Below are positions 16,589-25,325 of a stretch of 52,889 nt of DNA, in pieces. Both the position numbers and the translations under genes were made by a program. The stretch is from Rhodospirillaceae bacterium. Lineage in GTDB: Bacteria > Pseudomonadota > Alphaproteobacteria > Rhodospirillales > Rhodospirillaceae. The DNA lies in NCBI GenBank assembly GCA_029243545.1, contig JAQWRV010000037.1, positions 1-52,889 of the forward strand, given 5' to 3'. The stretch's first letter is position 1. Each line of letters begins with the position of its first letter. Under the pieces are notes generated by a model, which was not told the DNA's origin, did not search any database, and saw only the letters and a list, made by a program, of their open reading frames with translations.

Positions 16589-18889
16589 CTAAGACTTATT
16601 GATTTGTAAGGTCTGCCACACCCGCTCGGGTGTAAGCGGCATATCAATGTGTTTCACACCGTAAGGTCTGAGTGCGTCGAGCGTAGCGATAACCACCACC
16701 GGTAAAGCGCCTACTGTTCCCGCTTCGCCGGCCCCTTTAGCGCCGAGCGGATTCATGGCTGTCGGCACCGGGCAGGAACCCACGTCGAACAGCGGAAAGT
16801 CATTTGCTCGTGGCATGCAGTAGTCCAGGAAACTCCCAGTCACCAGTTGCCCGCTGTCATCATCGAACTTGATGTATTCCATCAAAACTTGCCCTACGCC
16901 TTGGGCGATGCCGCCGTGCATCTGTCCTTTGACGATCATTGGATTGATGACCGTACCCACATCGTCCACCACACAGTATCGGTCCAGGAGCGTGACCCCT
17001 GTGTCGGGGTCGATCTCGACCTCACACACATGGCAGCCATTGGGGTAGGTCGGTCCTTCGGCTTTCTCCGTCACGTTAATACTAAGCGCGCCGTCGTTTT
17101 GCGCCGCGAGGTCGTGAAGCGATATGGCCTTGTCCGTGCCGACCACACGGAAGGCGCCGCCCGAAAACTCCATATCAATCTCGGCGGCTTCCAGGGCGTC
17201 AGCGGCAAGGGCTTTTCCCTTTTCAATAATGCGTTCGCCGGCACGAACCACGGCTGTGCCAGCAGCAATCATGGTGCGGGAGCCGAACGAACCCGTGCCC
17301 TGTGCGACCAGCCTTGTATCGCCACATATAACGCTAATGCGTTCGGCTTTCAGCCCAAGCTGGTCTGACAAAATTTGCTTGTATGCCGTCGCATGCCCGG
17401 TACCTATTTCCATCGAGCCGGCGAGCACGTGCACGTTGCCGCCAGCGTCAAACTGGATACCCATGGACTCCGGCATATGGCCACTTTGCGGACCACCGGC
17501 GATCTCAATGGAGTAGGCCATGCCACGGCCGCGCAATAAACCATTCGCTTCGCTTTGTTTTCTGCGGGCCCCAAACCCATCCCAATCAGACTCATCCAAG
17601 CCTTGTGCGAGAACGCATGGAAAGTCGCCACAGTCATAGACCATGCCCATCGGTGTTTGATGGGGAAGCTGGTCCGGCGTCAGCAGATTGCAGCGGCGGA
17701 GATCGACCGCGTCCATGTCCAGTTCACATGCAGCTTGATCAACGAGCCGCTCAATCACGTATGTGGCTTCTGGCCGTCCTGCACCCCGGTAGGGCGCTGT
17801 TGGCGGTGTGTTGGTGTGGACCCCAGTTACTTCAACATGCGCCGCGCCAATAGAGTAAGGACCAATCATGCCACCCACATTGGCAGTTGATGGATGTGGC
17901 GTCAGTGGCCCCAAATAAGCGCCTAGATTGCCAATGGACTTGGCACGTACAGCAAGAAAGCGGCCATCGGCATCAAGCGCCAATTCGCCATGAATCACGT
18001 TGTCCCGTCCCTGAAAGTCAGACTGCATGGCTTCAATTCGACTGGATCGCCAAGCCACGACCCGCCGCACTTTTTGCGACGCCCAGAGCACCAGAGCGTA
18101 TTCAGGATAGGGCGAGTTTTTCATACCAAAGGCGCCACCTACATCAGGAGAAATGACGCGCAGCGTTTCCGGCGTTATATGCAAAATATCATCGGAGAGG
18201 GTGGCGAGTAAGCGATGGGGCGTTTGGGTCCCGGTTCGCAGAACGAAGTGGCCCGTCTCTGCATCATAGGAACCAATCGCCGCGCGTGGTTCGATTGGGT
18301 TTGCCGTGACGCGCGTTATACGTAAATCTAACGCCGTTACATGCGGTGCGTTTTCAAATACTGCATCCGTTGCCTCTTTGTCACCGCGCTCAACTAAAAA
18401 CGCAGCGTTACCCGGCACCTCCGGCCATACTTGTGGCGCGCCCGGCTCCAGAGCGTTCACAGCATCTGTGACTGGCGCTCGATCATCGTAGTCAACGACA
18501 ACCAATTCGGCGGCGTCTTCGGCTTGTAGGCGGGTTTCTGCAATCACCGCGACGACGGGGTCACCAACATAGTTCACTGATCCGCCAGCGAGCAGTCCAA
18601 ACGGCGGGCGATGCATGTCTTCGCCGTCCGCCCTCTTGAACGGAAACGCAGTTGTAAAGAGACCAACACCGTCAGCGTCTAGGTCTGCGCGAGTAAAGAT
18701 GCCCAACACACCCGGTGCTGCCTGTGCGTCATTCGTTTCGATGGCTGTTATGGTCGCAGATGCATACGGGGATCGCAGCAAAACCATCCAGGCTTCGGTG
18801 CCGTCTAGGGCGTCGTCCGTATAGCTGCCTTGGCCAGTGAGGAGGCGGTAATCTTCATGCCGTGGGACTGCGTCGCCAATTTTGCTCAC
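16589..18889 (-). CDS. Molybdopterin-binding (large) subunit of a xanthine dehydrogenase-family oxidoreductase
   Basis: About 766 residues from GTG 18889 (GAGG eight bases upstream). Visible family motifs are VGGAFGMKN, APYRGAGRPEATYVIERL, SMEIGTGHATAYKQILSD, TGSFGSRTM and KGAGEAG, the last carrying the glutamate used in hydroxylation. The AYRGAGRPE form rather than the CoxL AYRCSFR loop argues against a true CO dehydrogenase. Such enzymes hydroxylate heterocycles or aldehydes with a Mo cofactor. The partner 2Fe-2S and FAD subunits normally encoded beside it are absent from the window, so this is an orphan large subunit. It is third in a run behind an MFS transporter and a tandem nitrilase-fold gene. 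Confidence 0.88.
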   Translation of the reverse strand: MSKIGDAVPRHEDYRLLTGQGSYTDDALDGTEAWMVLLRSPYASATITAIETNDAQAAPGVLGIFTRADLDADGVGLFTTAFPFKRADGEDMHRPPFGLLAGGSVNYVGDPVVAVIAETRLQAEDAAELVVVDYDDRAPVTDAVNALEPGAPQVWPEVPGNAAFLVERGDKEATDAVFENAPHVTALDLRITRVTANPIEPRAAIGSYDAETGHFVLRTGTQTPHRLLATLSDDILHITPETLRVISPDVGGAFGMKNSPYPEYALVLWASQKVRRVVAWRSSRIEAMQSDFQGRDNVIHGELALDADGRFLAVRAKSIGNLGAYLGPLTPHPSTANVGGMIGPYSIGAAHVEVTGVHTNTPPTAPYRGAGRPEATYVIERLVDQAACELDMDAVDLRRCNLLTPDQLPHQTPMGMVYDCGDFPCVLAQGLDESDWDGFGARRKQSEANGLLRGRGMAYSIEIAGGPQSGHMPESMGIQFDAGGNVHVLAGSMEIGTGHATAYKQILSDQLGLKAERISVICGDTRLVAQGTGSFGSRTMIAAGTAVVRAGERIIEKGKALAADALEAAEIDMEFSGGAFRVVGTDKAISLHDLAAQNDGALSINVTEKAEGPTYPNGCHVCEVEIDPDTGVTLLDRYCVVDDVGTVINPMIVKGQMHGGIAQGVGQVLMEYIKFDDDSGQLVTGSFLDYCMPRANDFPLFDVGSCPVPTAMNPLGAKGAGEAGTVGALPVVVIATLDALRPYGVKHIDMPLTPERVWQTLQINKS

Positions 18890-18941
18890 CAAAAAACCTC
18901 AACTGCACCAATTGGCATAGGAAACCGTACCCAACTTGACT

Positions 18942-20966
18942 TTACATCACGTCGGAGGTGCGGGCCTTGGTTTTATCGCTCAAGGCAGTGTCCGGCGCCA
19001 CGTAGATGCCTTGGTCCACATAGCTTTCTATCCGGTCAATCATGGCCTGGGCACCGATATACGGATTTTCGTAAGGGTCACCAGCCCACATGTTGCTCGG
19101 AAAACCCATGTTCGGTGAATAATGGTCTGCATAAACACCAGGGTCATTCCATAGTTGGAAATTGGTTCGCGCGTTAGCCCGTGCCCGTCGCAGGGCGGCA
19201 AGGTCAATGTGGGCGCGCAGCAATACGGGTCCCGGTCCATCAACGGTGCCTTGCAAGCTGCCATCAAAGTTAACCAAGCGCGTATGACCACGGCGGAAGA
19301 ACGTCATGTGCTCTGAGTCGTGCGACTTGTATTCCCCTCCGTCCATAGCCGAAAGCATATAGGCGCAATTCTCCATGGCACGGGTGCGGCGTGCGTTGTC
19401 CCAGGCGCGGCGGCCTTCACCGCCATGGGGTTCGGACGTGGAATGCAAGATGACTTCAGCGCCGCGATTACGCAGCGCACCGGCCACCTCCGGGCTCATG
19501 TTGTCGAAGCAAATCATGTTGGCCAGTTTGCCAATGGGCGTATCCGCTACTGGGAACAGAGCGTCATAGCCAAACAGATCTAAATACTCGTCGATAATCG
19601 AACCCGGTGTCGTATCAGGCAGGAGACCCCAAACGTCGGCGCATTGGTTCTTGCGGTAGGTGTGAACGTGATTGCCTTGATCATCGATCAGAAAAGACGC
19701 GTTGAAGACGCGGCCCGGCAGTTTTGGATGCACTTCGAAATTCTGAAAGGCGACGTACACATTATAATCTTGGGCAAATTTCCCGACGATGTCGAAGATC
19801 TCGTCCCCCTCGGTGATCGACATGCGTTCCAGGTCCTGCACGGTGCGTTGTACGCCGCCAATGCCGCCGGGCCCGGTCAGCCAGAATTCGGGAAAAACAC
19901 AAAGACGCATGGTCGGTACGGAAAGACGGCTACCGGCACTGGCAAGATGCTCATCCAGATTCTTGCGGATAATTTCGCGCGGATCAACATTGCCGCCAAT
20001 GGGTATGAGCCTTGCGACGGTTTGCACCAGCATGCAGTCGTATTGTTCTTCCGGCTTGGGGTGTTTCGGTCCGCGCGTCTCCGCGTCTGTCCCTAAGCGC
20101 CGCCGTGCTTCTTGCAACCAGGTGTCTCGTGTGGTCGGCACGGCTGGCGGAGGTTGTTTGGAGTCTTGATAGCCACGGCCGTACACATCAGCGCGAACAA
20201 TGGCCGGAAAACTTCCCTGCGGTGTTACGCGACGGCGGCGCAGTAATTGCATGTCGATGTCGGGCACGACAAACGTTTCATCTCCGCGCACGGCTGTGGC
20301 CTCACGCTCCCAAGGATACAATGCAGTGGCCGTTGGCAGTTTGACGCGCATACCGCCGTCGTCCATTTCGCTAGGACTGGCGACGGCAACATAGGTCACG
20401 TTCTCACTGGCCCGGCCGAAGCGCGACATAACACGGTGATCAAACTGCTGATCCGAGCGCTCAACGGAGGGATTAAGGATGATTTCAGCACCGTTGAACG
20501 CCAAGGCTCGCCCATATTGTGCGAAATGAATATCTTCGCCGCACAGCATGCCAACTTTCGCGAATGGCAAAGTTGTGACTGGAAATTCAGCTGGCTGCCC
20601 CATTGCGCTGGTAGTGTCGGTAAAGCCCTCGATGAGGTCGGGCGAAATTTTTGCTGTGCGCAGGAGCACGTCACCAGTTGGCGCGACAACAAACCCAATG
20701 GTCTGTGGCGCTGCCGCGCCGGCATCCATAACAGCCGATCCGGCGATATGAATCCCATGGCCTTTTGCTGTCGCGCTGACCATCGCCATAACTGACGCTT
20801 CCTCCAGAGCCCGCTTTGGATCATCCGGCGCGTGGGGCATCAGCAGGAGAACGTCTGGATTGGCTACCGCTGACTGGCGCCGGGCTTCCCGGCTTGCGGC
20901 CGCGGCGAGCGAGTCAAACGCTTTCGAATCGGTCGGTGTCCATGCGGCCTGCGTGAGTATCAACAT
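18942..20966 (-). CDS. Tandem nitrilase-superfamily protein: one degenerate and one intact domain
   Basis: A 674-residue fusion of two carbon-nitrogen hydrolase domains, with AAGGA seven bases before ATG 20966. Domain 2 (~310-600) has a full Glu-Lys-Cys triad: E360 in FPEFWLTG, K439 in TYRKNQ and C486 in MICFDNMSPE. Domain 1 (~1-290) keeps K106 (RTAKIS) and C142 (MLCGED), but the catalytic Glu position reads MPHAPDD (P44-H45), so it is probably inactive or altered. The active domain should hydrolyse an amide or nitrile; the substrate is unknown. It sits between an MFS transporter and a molybdopterin hydroxylase, which suggests uptake and breakdown of a nitrogenous compound (inference). Confidence 0.8.
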   Translation of the reverse strand: MLILTQAAWTPTDSKAFDSLAAAASREARRQSAVANPDVLLLMPHAPDDPKRALEEASVMAMVSATAKGHGIHIAGSAVMDAGAAAPQTIGFVVAPTGDVLLRTAKISPDLIEGFTDTTSAMGQPAEFPVTTLPFAKVGMLCGEDIHFAQYGRALAFNGAEIILNPSVERSDQQFDHRVMSRFGRASENVTYVAVASPSEMDDGGMRVKLPTATALYPWEREATAVRGDETFVVPDIDMQLLRRRRVTPQGSFPAIVRADVYGRGYQDSKQPPPAVPTTRDTWLQEARRRLGTDAETRGPKHPKPEEQYDCMLVQTVARLIPIGGNVDPREIIRKNLDEHLASAGSRLSVPTMRLCVFPEFWLTGPGGIGGVQRTVQDLERMSITEGDEIFDIVGKFAQDYNVYVAFQNFEVHPKLPGRVFNASFLIDDQGNHVHTYRKNQCADVWGLLPDTTPGSIIDEYLDLFGYDALFPVADTPIGKLANMICFDNMSPEVAGALRNRGAEVILHSTSEPHGGEGRRAWDNARRTRAMENCAYMLSAMDGGEYKSHDSEHMTFFRRGHTRLVNFDGSLQGTVDGPGPVLLRAHIDLAALRRARANARTNFQLWNDPGVYADHYSPNMGFPSNMWAGDPYENPYIGAQAMIDRIESYVDQGIYVAPDTALSDKTKARTSDVM

Positions 20967-21078
20967 AGCGGCATCCTTGTGTATCCCAGAGGAGTTTAAT
21001 GCACCATTGTTTGGATTTTAAGCCTTTGTCTCTGACCGAAGGCCGTCGACCTGATTTTATGCCCAGGCAGTGAGCGTA

Positions 21079-22332
21079 CTACGCCGTGGGAGGCGGCAAA
21101 GCCTTTATTTTAACGCGGGTCGCAAGCGCCATAGACAACACTATGTAAACGAAGCTGCTCGCGGCGATGAGCCTCATGGTCCAGCCGGCGTCGAGCAACC
21201 AGCCCATCACAGCCGGGGCTAAGGCCGCTGCAAAAATTGTTGTCGACGTTACCATCGAACGAACGGCGCCCAGATGCCGGGTGCCGTAGAGTTCAGCCCA
21301 CAGCAGGTTCTGCATAATCCCGAACATGCCGCCGGTCAGACCGTTTAAGATCATGTAAGGCCAAATGATGGCCGGCGTGTCAAATAGGGTTAGCAACACT
21401 GTTGATAAGCCAAGCGGCGCAATGAACCAGGGGATAAAACGGACAGCGGTGCCCATGCGTGTTGCGGCTGATCCCAAGCTGAGGCTGCCCACAACATTGA
21501 AGGTCGCCGCTACAAAGTATCCCGACGCAAACGTGGCCAGCAGCCATCCCTTTTCTTCAACCAATAGAACCTGATGGAATTGAATTCCGGTGGCGACAAA
21601 GGGCAGCGACAGCATCAGCGGTAAAAGCATGTAGAAGCGCCGGTCACGCAACACCTGCGCACGAGTCCAGCCTGTGTTTCTTGGTTGATCACTCTCGTCC
21701 GCGTCATAATCTAGCCGGTCAAGATACGCAGTGTGCCGGTCTGGATGGCCGCGCAGTAAGAATAACGCGAGGGGTAATGAAACGAAAAGAACCACGACAG
21801 CGCTACCTGTCCAAATCTGGCGCCAGCCGTATGTTTGCATGAGAATCGCGCCCGTGAATGGGAACAATCCAACGCCGGCTGCGAAACCGATGCTAGCAAT
21901 GCTTACGGCTAGTCCGCGTTCAGTTTCGAAGTAACGCGACATACTGGTGAGCCCGGTATGCGACATTAAGCCCTGTCCAGCTAGGCGCAGCCCCAGAACG
22001 GCGATCAGCAGACTGACTGGGCCAGTGGCATTGGCAAACATCAGGCAGGCCGCCGCCAGCAACACGCAGCTGAAAGCCGTGAAGACGCGCAGGTCCCAGA
22101 CGTCAATCAACCTGCCCATGGCCATCAGCAGTAAGGCGCCACCAAACGTAGCGAGACCGTAAATGTTTCCCAGATCACTGATCGACATGCCGAGTTCGGT
22201 TCTAAGGGCACCGTTAAACAAGGCGACGTAGAAGGTTTGCCCAAAGCTGGAAAACAGCGTCAGGAAGAAACCGAAACTGACAAACCGAGCGTTGCGGGCA
22301 AAGAACAAAACGAGAGGAAATTGGCTGAGCAC
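21079..22332 (-). CDS. Major facilitator superfamily transporter
   Basis: A 417-residue protein with about twelve hydrophobic segments and the MFS loop 2-3 signature around GRLIDVWDLR (~72-81). A GTG start at 22332 is used; there is no in-frame ATG before the first helix. The central loop is short and charged (RLDYDADESDQPRNTG). Monocarboxylate-porter-like MFS proteins have this size and layout. It is first in a minus-strand run with the tandem nitrilase-fold protein and the molybdopterin oxidoreductase, so it may import or export their substrate or product. Confidence 0.82.
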   Translation of the reverse strand: MLSQFPLVLFFARNARFVSFGFFLTLFSSFGQTFYVALFNGALRTELGMSISDLGNIYGLATFGGALLLMAMGRLIDVWDLRVFTAFSCVLLAAACLMFANATGPVSLLIAVLGLRLAGQGLMSHTGLTSMSRYFETERGLAVSIASIGFAAGVGLFPFTGAILMQTYGWRQIWTGSAVVVLFVSLPLALFLLRGHPDRHTAYLDRLDYDADESDQPRNTGWTRAQVLRDRRFYMLLPLMLSLPFVATGIQFHQVLLVEEKGWLLATFASGYFVAATFNVVGSLSLGSAATRMGTAVRFIPWFIAPLGLSTVLLTLFDTPAIIWPYMILNGLTGGMFGIMQNLLWAELYGTRHLGAVRSMVTSTTIFAAALAPAVMGWLLDAGWTMRLIAASSFVYIVLSMALATRVKIKALPPPTA

Positions 22333-22558
22333 AAGACTATCCCGACAACACGATAGGCAGGTATTACAGCCTTTCAGGCGAGTCCACCACCATGCGAGCG
22401 TTCTGAACCAACCACCTATAGACCTCGGTGCTGCGCTCGTCGCACCATATGTTCAAAGACGATGTGCCGAGTGCGCAAGTCAAACACACCATAGGCAGGA
22501 AGAACGCGTTCCTGTAAATACATTGGATGATATGAGTTCGGGTGAGGGAATAGTGACT

Positions 22559-24499
22559 ATGAAGAATCTCTTCGGTTTTGGTGCGGTGATGGCAGTTGCA
22601 GCTGTAAGTTTTTCGATCTCTGCCACGGCGCAGTCCGGTGCGGACTGGCGCAACTTCGGAAATGACTCAGGCGGTAGCCAGTATTCCCCTCTTGATCAAA
22701 TCACTGCAGAGAATGTCGCCGATCTAGAAGTGGCTTGGACTCATCGCTCTGGCGATGTGAAACAAAACCCCGGTGGTACGTCGCTTCAAGTTGTGCCCAT
22801 CCATGTGAATGGGCTTCTGTACTACTGCACGCCGCTCAACCGTGTGTTTGCGCTCGATCCGGCGACTGGCGAACAAGTCTGGGTGTTTGACCCCCATGCA
22901 CCTGATGCGGAAACCGGCGATCCCCTAATCGACAGTGAACCGCGTCCAGCAACTTGCCGCGGCGTTATGTACTGGCAAGAGGATGACCCAGTAGAAGGGC
23001 AGGCCTGCCAGAAGAGAATCTTCAAAGGTGACTTCCTGGGTAACATGTGGGCCATGGATGCTGATACGGGGGCTGTCTGCACAGATTTTGGTGCTGAAGA
23101 TGGACACCCAGGACGGGTCTCCAATGCGGACTATGAAATGCACGGCGAGGGCTTCGCCGCTATGCCATCTCCCGGTGCAGTAGTCGGTGATGTCGTAGTG
23201 GCTGCGCAGGCTTCAAATGACGGCATTCAAAACGCCAGTGATGGCTTTGTCCGCGGCTGGGATGCCCGGACGGGCGAATTAAAATGGGAGTTTGATCCCA
23301 TACCGGCAGACCGGCGTGATCAATCCGGTGCAGCCAATGTTTGGTCGACCCTAAGCGCTGACCAGGAGCGCAATTTGGTGTTCCTTCCGACAACGAGTCC
23401 GTCAACGGACTATTATGGTGGTGGACGCCGCTTTCCCATTCCCTATGCCACGGCCCTTGTTGCTTTGGATACACTCACCGGCAGCGTGGTCTGGCATTAC
23501 CAAACCGTGCGGCACGATCTATTTGATTACGATCACGTCGGTCATCCACTGTTGGTCACGATCATGAAAGATGGCGAGCCGCGAGACGTCGCTATCTTAC
23601 AAACTAAAATGGGCTGGCTGTTTGTGTTTGACCGGGCCACCGGGGAACCGATCTGGCCGATCGAAGAAATGCCGGTGCCTGGCACCAACATTCCTGAAGA
23701 TGAAGCCGCGTCGACTCAACCCGTACCGACAAAACCTGATGCGTTCGCCGGCCAGAATATAGACCGGGATGACCTATTTGGTCTGACCCCGTTTGACAAA
23801 GGCTGGTGCCAATCCAGATTTGATGAAATGCGCTACGAAGGTATGTACACTCCGCCAGACTTACGCGAAGCGCTGCTGTTTCCATCGGCCCTGGGCGGCG
23901 GCAACTGGGGTGGCGCGGCTTTTGATCCTGAAAGCAACATGTTGGTCATCAAAGCCGAGAATTTGGCCTCGCGGCTGCGTCTGGAGCCCAAAGGAGATAC
24001 TCCTGACGACGAAGTTAATCGTATCGACTATCTAACCCGTCCGCTGAAAGACACACCCTATGCTGCGGTTGGTGAAGTCTTCATGTCACCGCTCGGCATT
24101 CCGTGCACGCCGACGCCATGGGGCACTTTGTCTGCCATCGATATGACGACAGGTGATTTGAAGTGGCAAATTCCTCTTGGCCAGATAAAGCGTTTCGGTG
24201 TCACTGTGCCGGCCTCGTTTGGTTGGGGTTCACCGACAACCGGCGGGCCGGCCATCACTGGCAGTGGGTTGATCTTTATTGCTTCAACAATGGACAGCAA
24301 AATTCGCGCCATTGACCTCAAAACCGGAGAGGAAGCATGGCAGGCGGGCTTACCCAATATGGGACATTCTGTGCCTGTGACCTACATGGCTAATGGCCGG
24401 CAGTACGTGGTTATTGCCGCGGGTGGATCGTCCCGGGTCAGTGCAACCATCGGTGCTGAATTGAGCGACCACGTCGTTGCATTTGCGCTTCCTGAATAG
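22559..24499 (+). CDS. Periplasmic PQQ-dependent dehydrogenase (glucose dehydrogenase-like)
   Basis: A 646-residue quinoprotein. ATG 22559 is preceded by GAGGG and gives a Sec signal peptide ending SISATAQ; the frame is open upstream to 22292 but that part is not signal-like. The eight-bladed propeller family signature is clear: RNFGNDSGGSQYSPLDQI, LEVAWTHRSGD, a DYDHVGHPLL blade, ALGGGNWGGAAFDP and the C-terminal GHSVPVTYMANGRQYVVIAAGG. No C-terminal cytochrome c domain or N-terminal membrane helices are present, so electrons must pass to a separate carrier. The substrate (sugar or alcohol) cannot be told. It is divergent from the MFS gene across a 226-base gap. Confidence 0.9.
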   Translation: MKNLFGFGAVMAVAAVSFSISATAQSGADWRNFGNDSGGSQYSPLDQITAENVADLEVAWTHRSGDVKQNPGGTSLQVVPIHVNGLLYYCTPLNRVFALDPATGEQVWVFDPHAPDAETGDPLIDSEPRPATCRGVMYWQEDDPVEGQACQKRIFKGDFLGNMWAMDADTGAVCTDFGAEDGHPGRVSNADYEMHGEGFAAMPSPGAVVGDVVVAAQASNDGIQNASDGFVRGWDARTGELKWEFDPIPADRRDQSGAANVWSTLSADQERNLVFLPTTSPSTDYYGGGRRFPIPYATALVALDTLTGSVVWHYQTVRHDLFDYDHVGHPLLVTIMKDGEPRDVAILQTKMGWLFVFDRATGEPIWPIEEMPVPGTNIPEDEAASTQPVPTKPDAFAGQNIDRDDLFGLTPFDKGWCQSRFDEMRYEGMYTPPDLREALLFPSALGGGNWGGAAFDPESNMLVIKAENLASRLRLEPKGDTPDDEVNRIDYLTRPLKDTPYAAVGEVFMSPLGIPCTPTPWGTLSAIDMTTGDLKWQIPLGQIKRFGVTVPASFGWGSPTTGGPAITGSGLIFIASTMDSKIRAIDLKTGEEAWQAGLPNMGHSVPVTYMANGRQYVVIAAGGSSRVSATIGAELSDHVVAFALPE

Positions 24500-24960
24500 C
24501 TTTCCTGTGGCGTCGGACCTATTTGACCAGCCTACTCGACGGGCTTATTCGACAAGGTGGCCTTTGAGTTCCATTTCCGCGGATTGCTTATAAGCCTGCC
24601 CGACGGGAATGCATTTGTCGCCGGTGAGCACAATGTCAAAAGAGCGTCCGCGCTGGGCCATGGACTCAGAAGCTTATGGCCGTTGCCGTCGCGGCGGCGC
24701 TTAGTAAAAACTCAGGATGTGCGCCGGTTGTCACCAAGAGAGGCCTTTGCGAATCCATAAGTAAGTCTAAACCGACGGAGCATATGCGTGGACCTGCTTT
24801 GCGGATTCACCGGTAAACGCAGATCAGGTTTGCAAAAATTAGGCTGAAGCCCAGAAACCGTCCTTTTCTAATGGAAGAGGGTCAAGTAGAATTGTAGCCT
24901 TGGTTTATAAGATTTGCTGAGCTTTTCCAGTCCGAGATGTGAGGGCGAGAAACCATTATC
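24500..24960. other. 461-base gap with a possible short minus-strand coding remnant
   Basis: No full gene is seen. A minus-strand frame at 24545-24661 encodes 38 residues (start MAQRGRSFDIVLTG, end LKGHLVE) with sense-like composition and an upstream in-frame stop. Its VLTG segment vaguely recalls crotonase-fold proteins, so it could be the tail of a lost gene. The last ~100 bases before 24961 are A/T-rich and may hold the promoter of the following module. Confidence 0.3.
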
Positions 24961-25010
24961 ATGGCCACCACAAAGCTTGAGACCGCGCGTCCGACTTCAT
25001 TCCGTCCGAT

Positions 25011-25313
25011 GTGGAGAAAGCCGTTTTCCTCGGCAATCCCATTCTCGACAACATGATGACCAGTCTCATCGCCCTCGGTGCTGAAGTGTGGTCTAACCGC
25101 CGCCGCATGAAAGTGGTCGAAGCCTTGCTCGCCGAAAAAGGCGTCACCAATGCCATGATCGAAAAATACATGCCTACCTCCGAAGAAGAAGCGGAATGGC
25201 ATAAAGATCGCGATCGTTTCATCGACTTGACCTATGCCCCGCTGCTGCGTGAAGGTGACCTGCCCGTCTCCGCCGCATTTCAGCGTAAAAACAAGTCAGC
25301 CTTTCGAACTTAA
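25011..25313 (+). CDS. Small methyltransferase partner (module copy B), N-terminus possibly frameshifted
   Basis: A 100-residue protein from GTG 25011 that is homologous to the 116-residue protein at 16222 (FLGNPILDNMMTSLIALGAE core). In-frame sense codons extend upstream to a TGA at 24978-24980 (reading SDFIPSDVEKAV), while an ATG at 24961 opens another frame (MATTKLETARP) that ends early. A one-base shift near 24988 would join them into a ~117-residue protein matching the paralogue's length, so a real or sequencing frameshift is likely. It precedes its methyltransferase by 12 bases, the reverse gene order to copy A. Function is unknown. Confidence 0.55.
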   Translation: MEKAVFLGNPILDNMMTSLIALGAEVWSNRRRMKVVEALLAEKGVTNAMIEKYMPTSEEEAEWHKDRDRFIDLTYAPLLREGDLPVSAAFQRKNKSAFRT

Positions 25314-25325
25314 AGGAGAACAATC

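Noticed and set aside
16589-18889. Carbon monoxide dehydrogenase large subunit (coxL)
   Set aside because: The active-site loop reads AYRGAGRPE-type (here PYRGAGRPE), not the CoxL AYRCSFR signature, and coxM/coxS are absent.
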